From Accumulibacter sp031732795 (GTDB lineage Bacteria > Pseudomonadota > Gammaproteobacteria > Burkholderiales > Rhodocyclaceae): 27,632 nt of DNA. The position numbers and the translations under genes were made by a program. The notes under the pieces are model-generated. The model was not told the origin of the DNA. It saw only the letters and a program-made list of their open reading frames with translations, and ran no database searches. This document shows positions 16,470 through 24,996 of the stretch, piece by piece; within the stretch, counting starts at the first letter, position 1; each line of letters opens with the position of its first letter. The stretch spans positions 1 through 27,632 of the forward strand of contig JAVMKC010000050.1 in assembly GCA_031732795.1 (NCBI GenBank). The letters are read 5' to 3'.

Positions 16470-17435
16470 TCAGCCAATCAAGCCGAGATCGTCAAGATAG
16501 CGTTCGGCATCGAGCGCCGCCATGCACCCGCTTCCGGCCGAGGTGCACGCTTGCCGATAGACCGAATCCTGCACATCGCCGGCGGCAAAGACCCCCTCGA
16601 TGGAGGTGGCAGTCACATTGCCGTGTCGGCCACCGCGGGTAACCAGATACCCTCCTTCCATGGCCAATTGACCGACGAACAGTTCGGTGTTCGGACGATG
16701 GCCAATGGCGATGAACACCCCTTTCACCGCCAGTTCTTCGCTGACTCCCCGGGCTTGATCGTTGATGCGCATGCCGGTGACTCCGGTGGCGTCACCGAGG
16801 ATTTCATCGAGCGTGCAATTCCAGCGGATGGTCACCTTGCCGGCCTTTTCCTTGGCGAACAGTTTGTCCTGCAGAATGCGTTCGCTGCGCAATTTGTCGC
16901 GACGATGCACCAGGGTGACATGGCTGGCGATGTTCGCCAAATACAGCGCTTCCTCGACAGCGGTATTGCCCCCGCCGATGACCGCCACCGCTTGTTCGCG
17001 ATAGAAAAAGCCGTCACAGGTCGCGCAAGCCGAGACGCCGCGACCGGCAAACTCTTCTTCCGAAGGCAGACCGAGGTACTGCGCCGAAGCGCCGGTGGCG
17101 ATGATCAACGCGTCGCAGGAGTAGTTGGCGCTATCCCCTTCCAAGACGAACGGACGCTGATCGAGCCGGGCGACGTTGATGTGGTCGAAAACGATCTCCG
17201 CCTCGAAGCGCCGCGCGTGCTCCTCAAAACGCTGCATCAGCTCGGGACCTTGTACGCCGGTCGCATCAGCCGGCCAGTTGTCGACGTCGGTGGTGGTCAT
17301 CAACTGACCGCCTTGCGCCATCCCGGTCACCAGCACCGGCTTGAGATTCGCGCGGGCGGCATAGATGGCCGCGGTGTAGCCGGCCGGGCCCGAACCAAGG
17401 ATCAGCAACCGGCAATGACGGGATTTCTGGGACAT
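16470..17435 (-). CDS. trxB: Thioredoxin-disulfide reductase
   Basis: Cytoplasmic flavoenzyme of 321 residues that reduces thioredoxin using NADPH. It has the FAD motif GSGPAG near the N-terminus, the redox-active pair C137/C140 in ACATCDG, the NADPH motif IGGGNTAVEEA, and the C-terminal FAD motif GVFAAGDVQD, all intact and at normal spacing. The start at 17435 gives the usual length. A longer frame to 17495 adds a hydrophobic extension that overlaps the putative -10 box. It is transcribed divergently from the CRP-like gene and leads a run with smr and probably nemA, a redox-flavoured group. Confidence 0.96.
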   Translation of the reverse strand: MSQKSRHCRLLILGSGPAGYTAAIYAARANLKPVLVTGMAQGGQLMTTTDVDNWPADATGVQGPELMQRFEEHARRFEAEIVFDHINVARLDQRPFVLEGDSANYSCDALIIATGASAQYLGLPSEEEFAGRGVSACATCDGFFYREQAVAVIGGGNTAVEEALYLANIASHVTLVHRRDKLRSERILQDKLFAKEKAGKVTIRWNCTLDEILGDATGVTGMRINDQARGVSEELAVKGVFIAIGHRPNTELFVGQLAMEGGYLVTRGGRHGNVTATSIEGVFAAGDVQDSVYRQACTSAGSGCMAALDAERYLDDLGLIG

Positions 17436-17469
17436 GTCCGTTGGGCTCGCAAAATAGAAAACAACGAAA

Positions 17470-17475
17470 ATTATA
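17470..17475 (-). promoter_or_regulatory. Consensus -10 box upstream of trxB
   Basis: The minus strand reads TATAAT exactly, 35 bp before the trxB start, inside a short AT-rich patch. No good -35 hexamer is visible at 16-18 bp, so activation by another factor or a weak -35 is likely. Confidence 0.5.
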
Positions 17476-17543
17476 ACCGGCAAAGCCCGCTCCACCGCGG
17501 ACGACTTTGCGGCAACTTTTCTGTTAAACCGGGAGAAGTGGCT

Positions 17544-17549
17544 TATAAT
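17544..17549 (+). promoter_or_regulatory. Consensus -10 box upstream of the CRP-like gene
   Basis: The plus strand reads TATAAT exactly, 51 bp before the chosen start of the CRP-like gene. The best -35 candidate, TGTTAA at 17522-17527 (16-bp spacer), is poor. Together with the opposite-strand box at 17470-17475 this forms a compact divergent promoter pair. Confidence 0.55.
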
Positions 17550-17600
17550 CCAAACGCAAACCCTTGAAAAAAATCACTTCAATTGACGAGAGAATGCCTC

Positions 17601-18320
17601 ATGAACACTCAGGTCGAACAACCCCGGCGCGGTCCCAGTCTGATTTTGCTGCATAGTATTCCGATGTTTGCCGGTGTCCCGGATGCGCAGCTCGAGCAAA
17701 TCGCCAAAGTCGCCTTTCATCGCCGGGTTACCCGGCAGACGACCATCGTCCGGGCCGGTGACAGCACCGACTCGCTCTACGTGCTGATCAGCGGCAGCGC
17801 CAAAGTGCTCAACAGCGACGAGGACGGCCGCGAGGTGATTCTGACGTTGCTCGGTCCTGGCGAATTCTTCGGCGAAATGGGCCTGATCGACGGCAGCCCG
17901 CGTTCGGCCGACGTGATGGCCACGGAAACCTGCGAACTGCTGGTGATTACCAAAAACGACTTCATCCGTTGCTTGTCGGAAAATTTCGACCTTTGCCTGA
18001 ACATCATGAAGAGTCTGGTCCAACGACTGCGCGAAGCCGACCGCAACATCGAAAGTCTGGCGCTGATGGATGTTTATGGACGCGTCGCCAAATTGCTGAT
18101 CGATTTTTCCGAGGACGAAAACGGGCAACACGTGATCAAACGGCGGTTGACCAAACAGGATATTGCCAAGATGATCGGCGCCTCGCGCGAGATGGTCAGC
18201 CGGGTGATGAAGGATCTGGAGAATCGTGGCTATTTCAAAGTCGAAGGCGGACGGATCATCATCCGCGAAAAAAGCATCCCGTCGTCCCCCAACAGTATCA
18301 GCGCCGACAGCGACAAATGA
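17601..18320 (+). CDS. CRP/FNR-family transcriptional regulator, CRP-like
   Basis: Transcription factor of 239 residues. The cyclic-nucleotide-binding domain (about 20-135) carries the phosphate-binding cassette FGEMGLIDGSPRSA. A dimerisation helix and a winged helix-turn-helix (about 165-225) follow. The recognition helix SREMVSRVM has the R-E-x-x-x-R arrangement that contacts TGTGA half-sites in E. coli CRP. FNR's E-x-x-S-R pattern and an N-terminal cysteine cluster are absent, so an iron-sulphur oxygen sensor is unlikely. The start at 17601 has GAGAGAA eight bases upstream. A TTG at 17583 would add only six residues. The gene precedes ftsK by 42 bp and is divergent from trxB. Regulated genes cannot be read from this window. 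Confidence 0.9.
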   Translation: MNTQVEQPRRGPSLILLHSIPMFAGVPDAQLEQIAKVAFHRRVTRQTTIVRAGDSTDSLYVLISGSAKVLNSDEDGREVILTLLGPGEFFGEMGLIDGSPRSADVMATETCELLVITKNDFIRCLSENFDLCLNIMKSLVQRLREADRNIESLALMDVYGRVAKLLIDFSEDENGQHVIKRRLTKQDIAKMIGASREMVSRVMKDLENRGYFKVEGGRIIIREKSIPSSPNSISADSDK

Positions 18321-18362
18321 CCCTGCCTGCTGCGCGGCCCGCGTTACCGATCTTGTCTGTCC

Positions 18363-20858
18363 ATGGCCTCCCTCACTAGAACCAAACGTACCGGCAAAAC
18401 GAACCCTCATCCGTCGACAGCGGCCAGTCCGTTGCCCGAAAAAATCGCTTTGCTGCTCCAGGAATCCCGCTGGCTGATCCTGATCGCCGTCGCCAGTTAT
18501 CTCGCTCTGTCCTTGTGGGGCTATCACCGCGCCGACCCTGGCTGGTCGCATGCGGTGCAGACGGCGATACTGCACAACCCGGCCGGCCGTAGCGGCGCTT
18601 GGCTGGCGGATCTGCTGTTCTTTGTCTTCGGCCTTTCGGCGTGGTGGTGGATCGTTCTGCTGCTGGTTTTCGTCTTTCTCGGCTATCGCCGCCTCGACAA
18701 CCAGACCAGCCGGGACCGTCGACCGCTGTATATTGCGCTCACCGGTTTCCTGGTGCTGATCGTCGCCAGCAGCACCCTCGAAACGTTGCGCTTCCACCAC
18801 CTCACGACGGCGCTGCCCAACGGTCCCGGTGGCGTGATCGGCATCGAATTGAGCGCCGCCGCCACCCGCTACCTGGGCCATACCGGCGCCACCCTGGCTC
18901 TGTTCGCGATGATCATTCTCGGCTGGAGCATTTTTTCCGGCATGTCCTGGCTCACCGCCGCCGAACGGATCGGCACCGCCATCGAAAATCTGTTCTCCGG
19001 CATCGGCGGATTGCACGACCGCTGGAAGGATCGGCGGATCGGGCGCGAAGTGGCGCGGGAGCGTGATGCAGTCGTCGAAGGCGAGAAAAAACGGACGGAA
19101 ACCCTGGAACCGACCTTGCCGGCAGCGATCGAGGCACCGTTCGAGACGCCATTGCGCGAACCAACGCTCGGCTCGAACGATCCGGTCGAGTTCGATCCGC
19201 ACAGCGATCCTCTGCCTGAGCCCGTCTTCGCCGAATTGCCGGCGGATCCCGGCTTCGCCGAATCGCCAGCGGAGCCGGCTAGTCTCCCTGCACCACCCGC
19301 TAAAAATGAGCTGACGATCGAAAGGCCGCGCGCGATCCCCCGGGTACCGTCGACATTCGCCTTCCCTGCCGAAGGCGGCCTGCTCCCTCCCTTGCATCTG
19401 CTCGAACCGCCGCCACCGCAGAGCGAATTGATCAGCCCGGAAACATTGGAATACACCTCGCGGCTGATCGAACGCAAGCTGGCCGATTTCGGGGTCCAGG
19501 TGGCGGTCACCGCCGCGTATCCCGGACCAGTGATCACCCGCTACGAAATCGAACCGGCCGTCGGCGTCAAAGGCGCGCAAGTGCTCAATCTGGCCAAGGA
19601 TCTGGCGCGCTCGTTATCGCTGAGTTCGGTGCGCGTCGTCGAAACGGTACCCGGCAAATCGTCGATGGCCCTCGAACTGCCGAACCCGAAACGGCAGACG
19701 GTGCGCCTGTTGGAGATCATTTCCAGCAAGGAATACAACGACATGGCCTCGCCGTTGACCATGACCCTCGGCAAGGACATCGGTGGTCGGCCGATGGTCG
19801 TCGATCTCGCCAAGATGCCGCATCTGCTGGTTGCCGGCACCACCGGCTCGGGCAAGTCGGTCGGCATCAACGCGATGATCCTGTCACTGCTTTACAAAGC
19901 CGAACCCGACCAGGTCCGCTTGATCCTGGTCGATCCCAAAATGCTCGAACTGTCGATTTACGAAGGCATTCCTCATCTGCTCGCGCCGGTGGTCATCGAC
20001 ATGAAGCAGGCCGCCAACGCCCTGAACTGGTGCGTCGGTGAAATGGAAAAGCGTTACAAGCTGATGTCGGCGATGGGAGTGCGCAATCTGACGGGACTCA
20101 ACAACCGGATCAAGGACGCCGAAAAACTTGGCCAATCGATCGCCAATCCGGTGTCGCTGACCCCGGACTCCCCCGAACCGTTGAAGATGATGCCGTATAT
20201 CGTGGTGGTCATCGACGAACTGGCCGATTTGATGATGGTCGCCGGCAAAACCGTCGAACAACTGATCGCCCGGCTGGCACAGAAGGCGCGCGCCTCCGGC
20301 ATCCATCTGATCCTGGCCACGCAGCGTCCGTCGGTCGATGTGATCACCGGCTTGATCAAAGCCAACATTCCGACGCGCATCTCGTTCCAGGTTTCGTCGA
20401 AAATCGACTCGCGAACCGTGCTCGACCAGATGGGCGCCGAAACCTTGCTCGGCCAGGGTGACATGCTGTATCTGGCGCCGGGAACCGGCTACCCGACACG
20501 CGTCCATGGCGCTTTCGTCGCTGATGACGAAGTGCACCGCGTCGTCGACCACCTCAAAGAGCGGGCGGCGCCCGACTATATCGACGGCGTGCTCGACGGC
20601 AGCGGCGAGGTCGGCGACAACAATTCAGCCAATGAGAGCGGTGGCGATAGCGACGGCGAAGCCGACCCGATGTACGACCAGGCAGTGGAAGTGGTCCTCA
20701 AAAACCGGCGGGCATCGATTTCCCTGGTTCAACGCCATCTGCGCATCGGTTACAACCGCTCGGCCCGGTTGATCGAAGCCATGGAAAAGGCCGGCCTGGT
20801 TTCAACGATGGACGCCCGCGGCGGTCGCGAAGTCCTTGCCCGGAAGGAAGAAGAATGA
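18363..20858 (+). CDS. ftsK: DNA translocase FtsK
   Basis: Septal DNA pump of 831 residues that couples cell division to chromosome dimer resolution. Four hydrophobic segments in the first 210 residues anchor it in the inner membrane. A proline- and acid-rich linker (about 235-350) follows. The motor has Walker A GTTGSGKS with K498 and Walker B VVVIDELADL with D618/E619, plus LATQRPSVDVITGLIKANIP. A C-terminal winged-helix gamma domain (about 765-825: VQRHLRIGYNRSARLIEAM) reads KOPS-type sites. The linker is short compared with the E. coli protein. The start at 18363 has no clear ribosome binding site but is the first in-frame ATG after the upstream gene. The stop overlaps the lolA start as ATGA, indicating translational coupling. 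Confidence 0.96.
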   Translation: MASLTRTKRTGKTNPHPSTAASPLPEKIALLLQESRWLILIAVASYLALSLWGYHRADPGWSHAVQTAILHNPAGRSGAWLADLLFFVFGLSAWWWIVLLLVFVFLGYRRLDNQTSRDRRPLYIALTGFLVLIVASSTLETLRFHHLTTALPNGPGGVIGIELSAAATRYLGHTGATLALFAMIILGWSIFSGMSWLTAAERIGTAIENLFSGIGGLHDRWKDRRIGREVARERDAVVEGEKKRTETLEPTLPAAIEAPFETPLREPTLGSNDPVEFDPHSDPLPEPVFAELPADPGFAESPAEPASLPAPPAKNELTIERPRAIPRVPSTFAFPAEGGLLPPLHLLEPPPPQSELISPETLEYTSRLIERKLADFGVQVAVTAAYPGPVITRYEIEPAVGVKGAQVLNLAKDLARSLSLSSVRVVETVPGKSSMALELPNPKRQTVRLLEIISSKEYNDMASPLTMTLGKDIGGRPMVVDLAKMPHLLVAGTTGSGKSVGINAMILSLLYKAEPDQVRLILVDPKMLELSIYEGIPHLLAPVVIDMKQAANALNWCVGEMEKRYKLMSAMGVRNLTGLNNRIKDAEKLGQSIANPVSLTPDSPEPLKMMPYIVVVIDELADLMMVAGKTVEQLIARLAQKARASGIHLILATQRPSVDVITGLIKANIPTRISFQVSSKIDSRTVLDQMGAETLLGQGDMLYLAPGTGYPTRVHGAFVADDEVHRVVDHLKERAAPDYIDGVLDGSGEVGDNNSANESGGDSDGEADPMYDQAVEVVLKNRRASISLVQRHLRIGYNRSARLIEAMEKAGLVSTMDARGGREVLARKEEE
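19227..19280 (+). repeat. 27-bp imperfect tandem duplication in the FtsK linker
   Basis: Two adjacent 27-base units (19227-19253 and 19254-19280), both beginning TTCGCCGAAT, encode FAELPADPG and FAESPAEPA in the disordered linker of FtsK. It is in frame and probably neutral, showing recent length change in the linker. Confidence 0.6.
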
Positions 20859-21475
20859 ACCGTTACCGCGCCGTCCTGCTCACTGCCATCGGTTTGTCGA
20901 TGAGCGGTATCGCCTCAGCTGACACCGTTGCCAAACTGCACCGCTTCCTCAGCGACACCCAAACCTTGCGCGCCGAATTCACCCAGACGGTGATCGCCCG
21001 CAACGGCCGGCAGCCACAGATTTCGAGCGGGGTGATGACTTTTTTCAGACCGGGGAAATTCCGCTGGCAAATCGAAAAACCGTATCCCCAACTGCTGGTC
21101 GGTGATGGCCAGCAGGTATGGATACACGACCCGGAATTACGGCAGGTGACCGTCAGAAAGGCCGGCAAGGCGATCGGCGGCACGCCCGCGGCGTTGCTCG
21201 CCGGCGACAGCACCATTGAAAAAAATTTCACCCTCCGCGATGCCGGCGAGGAACGCGGCGTCGATTGGGTCGAAGCGATTCCCAAGGCTCAGGACACCGG
21301 CTTCGAAAAAGTGCGCCTCGGTTTCGTCGCCAACGACCTCAAGGCCATGGAATTGCTCGACAGCCTTGGCCAAACCACTTCCCTGCTCTTCGCGCGTATC
21401 GAGCGCAACCCGAAATTGGCGCCGTCTCTTTTCCGGTTCACCCCGCCGCCGCGCACCGACGTGATCAGCGAGTGA
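20855..21475 (+). CDS. lolA: Outer-membrane lipoprotein carrier protein LolA
   Basis: Periplasmic chaperone of 206 residues that carries lipoproteins from the LolCDE complex to LolB at the outer membrane. A typical signal peptide ends near IASA (about residue 22). The mature part starts with the LolA pattern LRAEFTQTV, followed by GVMTFFRPGKFRW and the central beta strands LLVGDGQQVWIHDPEL. The length is normal. Its ATG overlaps the ftsK stop (ATGA), and ftsK-lolA is a conserved pair in proteobacteria. In many betaproteobacteria rarA follows lolA. Here the next gene is the convergent udg instead. Confidence 0.95.
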   Translation: MNRYRAVLLTAIGLSMSGIASADTVAKLHRFLSDTQTLRAEFTQTVIARNGRQPQISSGVMTFFRPGKFRWQIEKPYPQLLVGDGQQVWIHDPELRQVTVRKAGKAIGGTPAALLAGDSTIEKNFTLRDAGEERGVDWVEAIPKAQDTGFEKVRLGFVANDLKAMELLDSLGQTTSLLFARIERNPKLAPSLFRFTPPPRTDVISE

Positions 21476-21491
21476 TCAGAAAACAGGCGGA

Positions 21492-21522
21492 CGTTCCCGG
21501 GCACGGATCTCTCGTGGGAACG
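21492..21522. repeat. Inverted repeat between lolA and udg
   Basis: CGTTCCC (21492-21498) and GGGAACG (21516-21522) are perfectly complementary, with a partial inner CACG/CGTG pairing. It lies 17 bp after the lolA stop, with no T-run. It may help terminate the lolA transcript or stabilise its 3' end. Confidence 0.4.
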
Positions 21523-21602
21523 CTGCCGGACCGCCATGCGCGGTGAAGGGCGAGCCGCAACGTCAGCGAAATCGTCCCGACAAAAACCCGTTGTTTGATT
21601 TG

Positions 21603-21627
21603 GCCATGAAATTCATGGCGTATTTTT
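21603..21627 (+). terminator. Probable intrinsic terminator of the ftsK-lolA transcript
   Basis: GCCATG-AAATT-CATGGC is a perfect short stem-loop (the repeat occupies 21603-21619), followed three bases later by TTTTT (21623-21627) on the plus strand. It overlaps the last codons and the stop of the convergent udg gene. The stem is short, so termination may be partial. Confidence 0.45.
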
Positions 21628-22419
21628 GGCCTGACGCATCAGTTCCCGCGCCCGGCACAGGTCTTGCCAGGCTTTTGCCTTGTCCGTCAGGTTGCGCAGC
21701 AGATAAGCCGGATGGTAGCTGACCAGCATCGGAATTTCGCCGGTCGATGTGCGATGGCTGAAAGTCCGGCCACGCAGCGAAGCCAGGGTATCGACCTCAC
21801 CGAGCAGAGCCTGCGCGGCGACGCGACCGAGCAGAATGATCAGGCGAGGCTGCAACAACACGATCTGCCGCAGCAGATACGGATGGCAGGCGGCGATTTC
21901 AGCGTTTTCAGGCGTGCGGTTTCTGGGCGGACGGCACTTGACGGCGTTGGCGATATACACGTCTTCACCGCGGCGCAGACCGATCGCCTGCAGCATCGCG
22001 TCGAGTAATTTACCGGCCTGACCGACGAAGGGCTCGCCCCGCGCGTCTTCCTCCGCGCCGGGTCCTTCGCCGATGAACAACCAGTCGGCCGAAGTATCGC
22101 CGACACCGAGCACCGCTTGCCGTCGTTGCTGACATAGTCCGCAGGCTTGACAGCGTGCCGTGTCCTCCGTCAATTCCAGCCAGTCCATGCTGGCAATTCG
22201 TTCGATGCGCCGCTTTTCGTTCGAGTCGTCGCCGGTAGCGTTCAGCGGAGCCGGCGAGAGTAAGGATTCACTGGCGGATGGAGTCTGCGGCGCCACCGAC
22301 GGCGCAAGATCACGGTCGCAGCGACTCGCTTTCCGCAAACGCCATTGCGGCGAGAGACCCATTTCGTCGAGCAATTCATGGCGCGGCAAGCGGTTTGGCG
22401 CGCCAGGCTGGTCTCTCAT
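21613..22419 (-). CDS. Uracil-DNA glycosylase, family 4 type (iron-sulphur)
   Basis: DNA repair enzyme of 268 residues that removes uracil from DNA. The catalytic domain begins near residue 85. It has iron-sulphur ligand candidates C90, C93, C162 and C178, motif A as GEGPGAEEDARGEPFVG, NAVKCRPPRNRTP, and the late motif SYHPAYLLR. This pattern fits the family 4/5 enzymes rather than Ung. The first 80 residues form a polar, probably disordered extension, common in betaproteobacterial copies. The ATG at 22419 follows the rimI stop by 10 bp with GAGAG in front. It is the third gene of tsaB-rimI-udg. Its 3' end is embedded in the terminator-like hairpin of the opposing transcript. Confidence 0.9.
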   Translation of the reverse strand: MRDQPGAPNRLPRHELLDEMGLSPQWRLRKASRCDRDLAPSVAPQTPSASESLLSPAPLNATGDDSNEKRRIERIASMDWLELTEDTARCQACGLCQQRRQAVLGVGDTSADWLFIGEGPGAEEDARGEPFVGQAGKLLDAMLQAIGLRRGEDVYIANAVKCRPPRNRTPENAEIAACHPYLLRQIVLLQPRLIILLGRVAAQALLGEVDTLASLRGRTFSHRTSTGEIPMLVSYHPAYLLRNLTDKAKAWQDLCRARELMRQAKNTP

Positions 22420-22429
22420 CGCTTATCTC

Positions 22430-22915
22430 TCATCGTTCTCTTCCCGCGGCAATCCTGGCCAAATCGAACAGGCTCAGCCGTAACACCAGAGCATCTTCAC
22501 GTCCGTCAGGCGCCGGATAGTAATCGCGCCGCACGCCGATTTGCTGAAAACCAAAACGCCGATAAATCGTCAGAGCGCGGCGGTTGGAGGGCCGCACTTC
22601 AAGCAGCAGGCTGGTCACGCCGGTATCAGTTGCCAAACCCACGGCGTGACGGAGCAAGGCAAGCCCGTAACCTGCCCCCTGCCGATCTTGATCGACACTG
22701 ATGTTGAGCAGATGCGCCTCATCGATCACCCGCATCAAAACGAAATAGCCGATCAACCGGCCGTCCTCACGACACCCCAAGACACTGTCACCGGCAGCGA
22801 ATGAATCACGAAAATTGCCGACCGTCCAAGGAAAGGGATATACACGATTTTCGATCGCCGTCATTTCGTCGATATCGGTCACCGCCAAGGGAGCGAGATT
22901 CACGCGGAGCGACAC
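22430..22915 (-). CDS. rimI: Ribosomal protein S18-alanine N-acetyltransferase
   Basis: GNAT-fold acetyltransferase of 161 residues predicted to acetylate the N-terminal alanine of ribosomal protein S18. The acetyl-CoA loop RQGAGYG is preceded by LLNISVD and followed by LLLEVRPSNRRALTIYRRFGF, the classic RimI pattern. It starts 2 bp after the tsaB stop, so the two are almost certainly co-transcribed and coupled. The tsaB-rimI neighbourhood is widely conserved in bacteria and supports the assignment over other GNAT enzymes. Confidence 0.93.
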   Translation of the reverse strand: MSLRVNLAPLAVTDIDEMTAIENRVYPFPWTVGNFRDSFAAGDSVLGCREDGRLIGYFVLMRVIDEAHLLNISVDQDRQGAGYGLALLRHAVGLATDTGVTSLLLEVRPSNRRALTIYRRFGFQQIGVRRDYYPAPDGREDALVLRLSLFDLARIAAGRER

Positions 22916-22917
22916 GA

Positions 22918-23595
22918 TCAGGCTTTTCCACCTGTCGCCAAGCGCTCGGCAACGGTCAAGGCGATCTTGTCGCGCATGTATGACGGTGTCGCCAAGGCGG
23001 CGTCGATTGCGCGACCATGCGCCAGTTCTGTCACCGCCAACCGGGCCACCGCGCCCGCATCCGGCAGCAAATCGGGCAACCAGTTCTCGACGCAGCCCAC
23101 GAATCGTTCCTGCAACAAGGGATACTGTCGCAGTCCGTTACCGCAGGCCAGCCAGCCAGAGGTATCGGGAACCGGCACGTGCGCCGGCGGAGCCACACCA
23201 ATCGCCGTCGCCGGCTGGCCTTCGACGAAAAATCCGTAGTACACCTCGCCCATCCGTGCGTCGAGCAAAACGATCGCGCGATCTCCGCCGCTGTCCAGGG
23301 CCATCGCCTCCAAAGTGCCGATCGCCACCACCGGCAAGTCGTGTGCAACAGCCAGACCCTGGGTAATCCCACAGGCCACACGCAGACCGGTGAACGATCC
23401 CGGACCGGCAGCAAAAGCAATCGCCGCCAATTCCGGGAGACGCCAGCCGGCCTCGTGGAGCGTATCCCGGATCAATGGCAACAGAGTTTCCGAATGCGAG
23501 CGCCCGGCCGGGCAACGGCGGCGGAGCAATTCCTTGCCATTCAACAACGCAATGCTTCCCGACTCGGTGGAAGTATCGATAGCCAGCAATTTCAT
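22918..23595 (-). CDS. tsaB: tRNA threonylcarbamoyladenosine biosynthesis protein TsaB
   Basis: Cytoplasmic protein of 225 residues that pairs with TsaD in making the t6A modification at position 37 of ANN-decoding tRNAs. The ASKHA-fold N-terminus MKLLAIDTSTESGSIAL is diagnostic. RSHSETLLPLI and the GPGSFTGLRVACGITQGLA motif confirm it. The length is typical for TsaB and much shorter than TsaD. The start at 23595 is the normal one; the longer frame to 23643 adds unconserved residues. It leads the tsaB-rimI-udg operon and is divergent from the glycogen synthase gene, with 192 bp between. Confidence 0.95.
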   Translation of the reverse strand: MKLLAIDTSTESGSIALLNGKELLRRRCPAGRSHSETLLPLIRDTLHEAGWRLPELAAIAFAAGPGSFTGLRVACGITQGLAVAHDLPVVAIGTLEAMALDSGGDRAIVLLDARMGEVYYGFFVEGQPATAIGVAPPAHVPVPDTSGWLACGNGLRQYPLLQERFVGCVENWLPDLLPDAGAVARLAVTELAHGRAIDAALATPSYMRDKIALTVAERLATGGKA

Positions 23596-23693
23596 GCCGG
23601 CTATTCTACCTGGGCAAATCGACCGCGTCGCCTGGCCCGGCATTCCAGATCCTGCTCGATCACGCCTCCCACGGCCGCCTCCCTCGGGCGTGC

Positions 23694-23722
23694 TTGGTCC
23701 GCCTATCCCTTACCGATACAAT
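23694..23722 (+). promoter_or_regulatory. Probable sigma-70 promoter of the glgM-like gene
   Basis: TTGGTC (23694-23699) and TACAAT (23717-23722) are separated by exactly 17 bp, 65 bp before the synthase start. The predicted leader contains a small CGACG/CGTCG stem (23738-23753). No strong activator site is visible. Confidence 0.5.
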
Positions 23723-23787
23723 AGCAAGGTTTTCACCCGACGCAGTTCCGTCGCGTTTTCCCACCCACTCAAATAGAAAGCACCTCG

Positions 23788-24996
23788 ATGAAAGCCCTAC
23801 TCTTCACGCGAGAATACCCCCCCTATGTCTACGGCGGCGCCGGTGTCCATGTGGAATATCTGGCAGCCGAACTTGCCAAACTGATGCACGTCGAAGTGCG
23901 CTGCTTCGGCGACCAGGACAGTGCCAACGATGGTGTGCGGGTCAGGGGTTTCCCATTCGTCAAGGGTACTTTCGCGCACGTCGACAAGAAATTGGCTGGC
24001 GCTCTCGATACCTTCGAAACCAATCTGCTCACTCTCGGCGAACCCGTGGACGCCGATCTGGTGCATGTGCACACCTGGTACGCGCATCTGAGCGGCATCC
24101 TGTCCAAAATTTTGTACGACATTCCGTTGGTGCATACCGTGCATTCCCTGGAGCCCTTGCGTCCGTGGAAACGCGAGCAGCTCGGTGGCGGTTACGACAT
24201 GTCGTCATGGATCGAGAAAACCTCGCTGCACATGGCCGACGCGGTGGTCGCCGTATCCGAAGGGACCAAGGCGGACATCCTGGCCCATTTCGACCTCGAT
24301 CCGGCAAAAGTCAGCGTGATCTACAACGGCATCAACGTCGACCAGTATTCACCGACGCCCGAAACGCAGGCGCTGAAAAAATACGGAGTCAACCCGAACA
24401 TCCCCTACGTGCTGTTCGTCGGCCGGATCACCCGCCAGAAAGGCATCGTCCATCTGGTCAATGCCGTCAGATACATCAATCCCGATGTCCAGGTGGTACT
24501 CTGCGCCGGCGCTCCGGACACCAAGGAAATCCTCGTCGAAATGGAAGACGCGGTCGATAACATCCGCAACGCCGGCTTCAACAACGTGGTCTGGATTCAG
24601 GCGATGGTCAGCAAGGAGGAAGCGATCCAGCTTTATTCGCACGCAACGGTTTTCTGTTGTCCGTCGATTTACGAACCGTTCGGGATCATCAATCTCGAGG
24701 CGATGGCCTGCCGGACCGCCGTCGTCGCCAGCGCCGTTGGCGGTATCAAGGAAGTGGTCGTCGATGGCGTCACCGGCTATCTGGTTCCGCTGGAGCAACA
24801 ACAGGTCGCCCCGTTCGAGCCGGTCGACCCCGATCGCTTCTCCCGCGATCTGGCGACGGCGATCAACAAGATTCTCGACGATCCGCGGCTCGCCGAATCG
24901 ATGGCCGCCGCCGGCCAACAACGCGCCCGCGACGTTTTCAGTTGGAGCAGCATCGCTCAGCAGACCCGGTCCTTGTATCTGTCGCTGCTCAAATAA
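23788..24996 (+). CDS. glgM: GT4 glycogen synthase / maltose-1-phosphate synthase (GlgM-like)
   Basis: Retaining GT4 glycosyltransferase of 402 residues, resembling the Corynebacterium/Mycobacterium-type 'glycogen synthase' rather than the roughly 480-residue GT5 GlgA. The N-terminal donor loop is PPYVYGGAGVHVEYL. The C-terminal domain begins with VLFVGRITRQKG, and the nucleotide-sugar EX7E motif is CCPSIYEPFGIINLEAMA. In mycobacteria the homologue joins ADP-glucose and glucose-1-phosphate to give maltose-1-phosphate, the substrate of GlgE. The GlgE-like gene that follows on the same strand favours that role here, though direct glucan elongation remains possible. There is a weak purine run (AAAG) before the ATG at 23788. 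The symbol reflects this inferred role. Older annotation would use glgA. Confidence 0.85.
   Translation: MKALLFTREYPPYVYGGAGVHVEYLAAELAKLMHVEVRCFGDQDSANDGVRVRGFPFVKGTFAHVDKKLAGALDTFETNLLTLGEPVDADLVHVHTWYAHLSGILSKILYDIPLVHTVHSLEPLRPWKREQLGGGYDMSSWIEKTSLHMADAVVAVSEGTKADILAHFDLDPAKVSVIYNGINVDQYSPTPETQALKKYGVNPNIPYVLFVGRITRQKGIVHLVNAVRYINPDVQVVLCAGAPDTKEILVEMEDAVDNIRNAGFNNVVWIQAMVSKEEAIQLYSHATVFCCPSIYEPFGIINLEAMACRTAVVASAVGGIKEVVVDGVTGYLVPLEQQQVAPFEPVDPDRFSRDLATAINKILDDPRLAESMAAAGQQRARDVFSWSSIAQQTRSLYLSLLK

Noticed and set aside
16551..17567. 338-codon plus-strand open frame opposite trxB
   Set aside because: It is antisense to an intact thioredoxin reductase, with no family features.
17574..19580. 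668-codon minus-strand open frame across the crp-like and ftsK genes
   Set aside because: It is antisense to two clearly identified genes, its composition follows their codon positions (rich in R, Q, G, D), and it has no recognisable domain. It is a GC-driven shadow frame.
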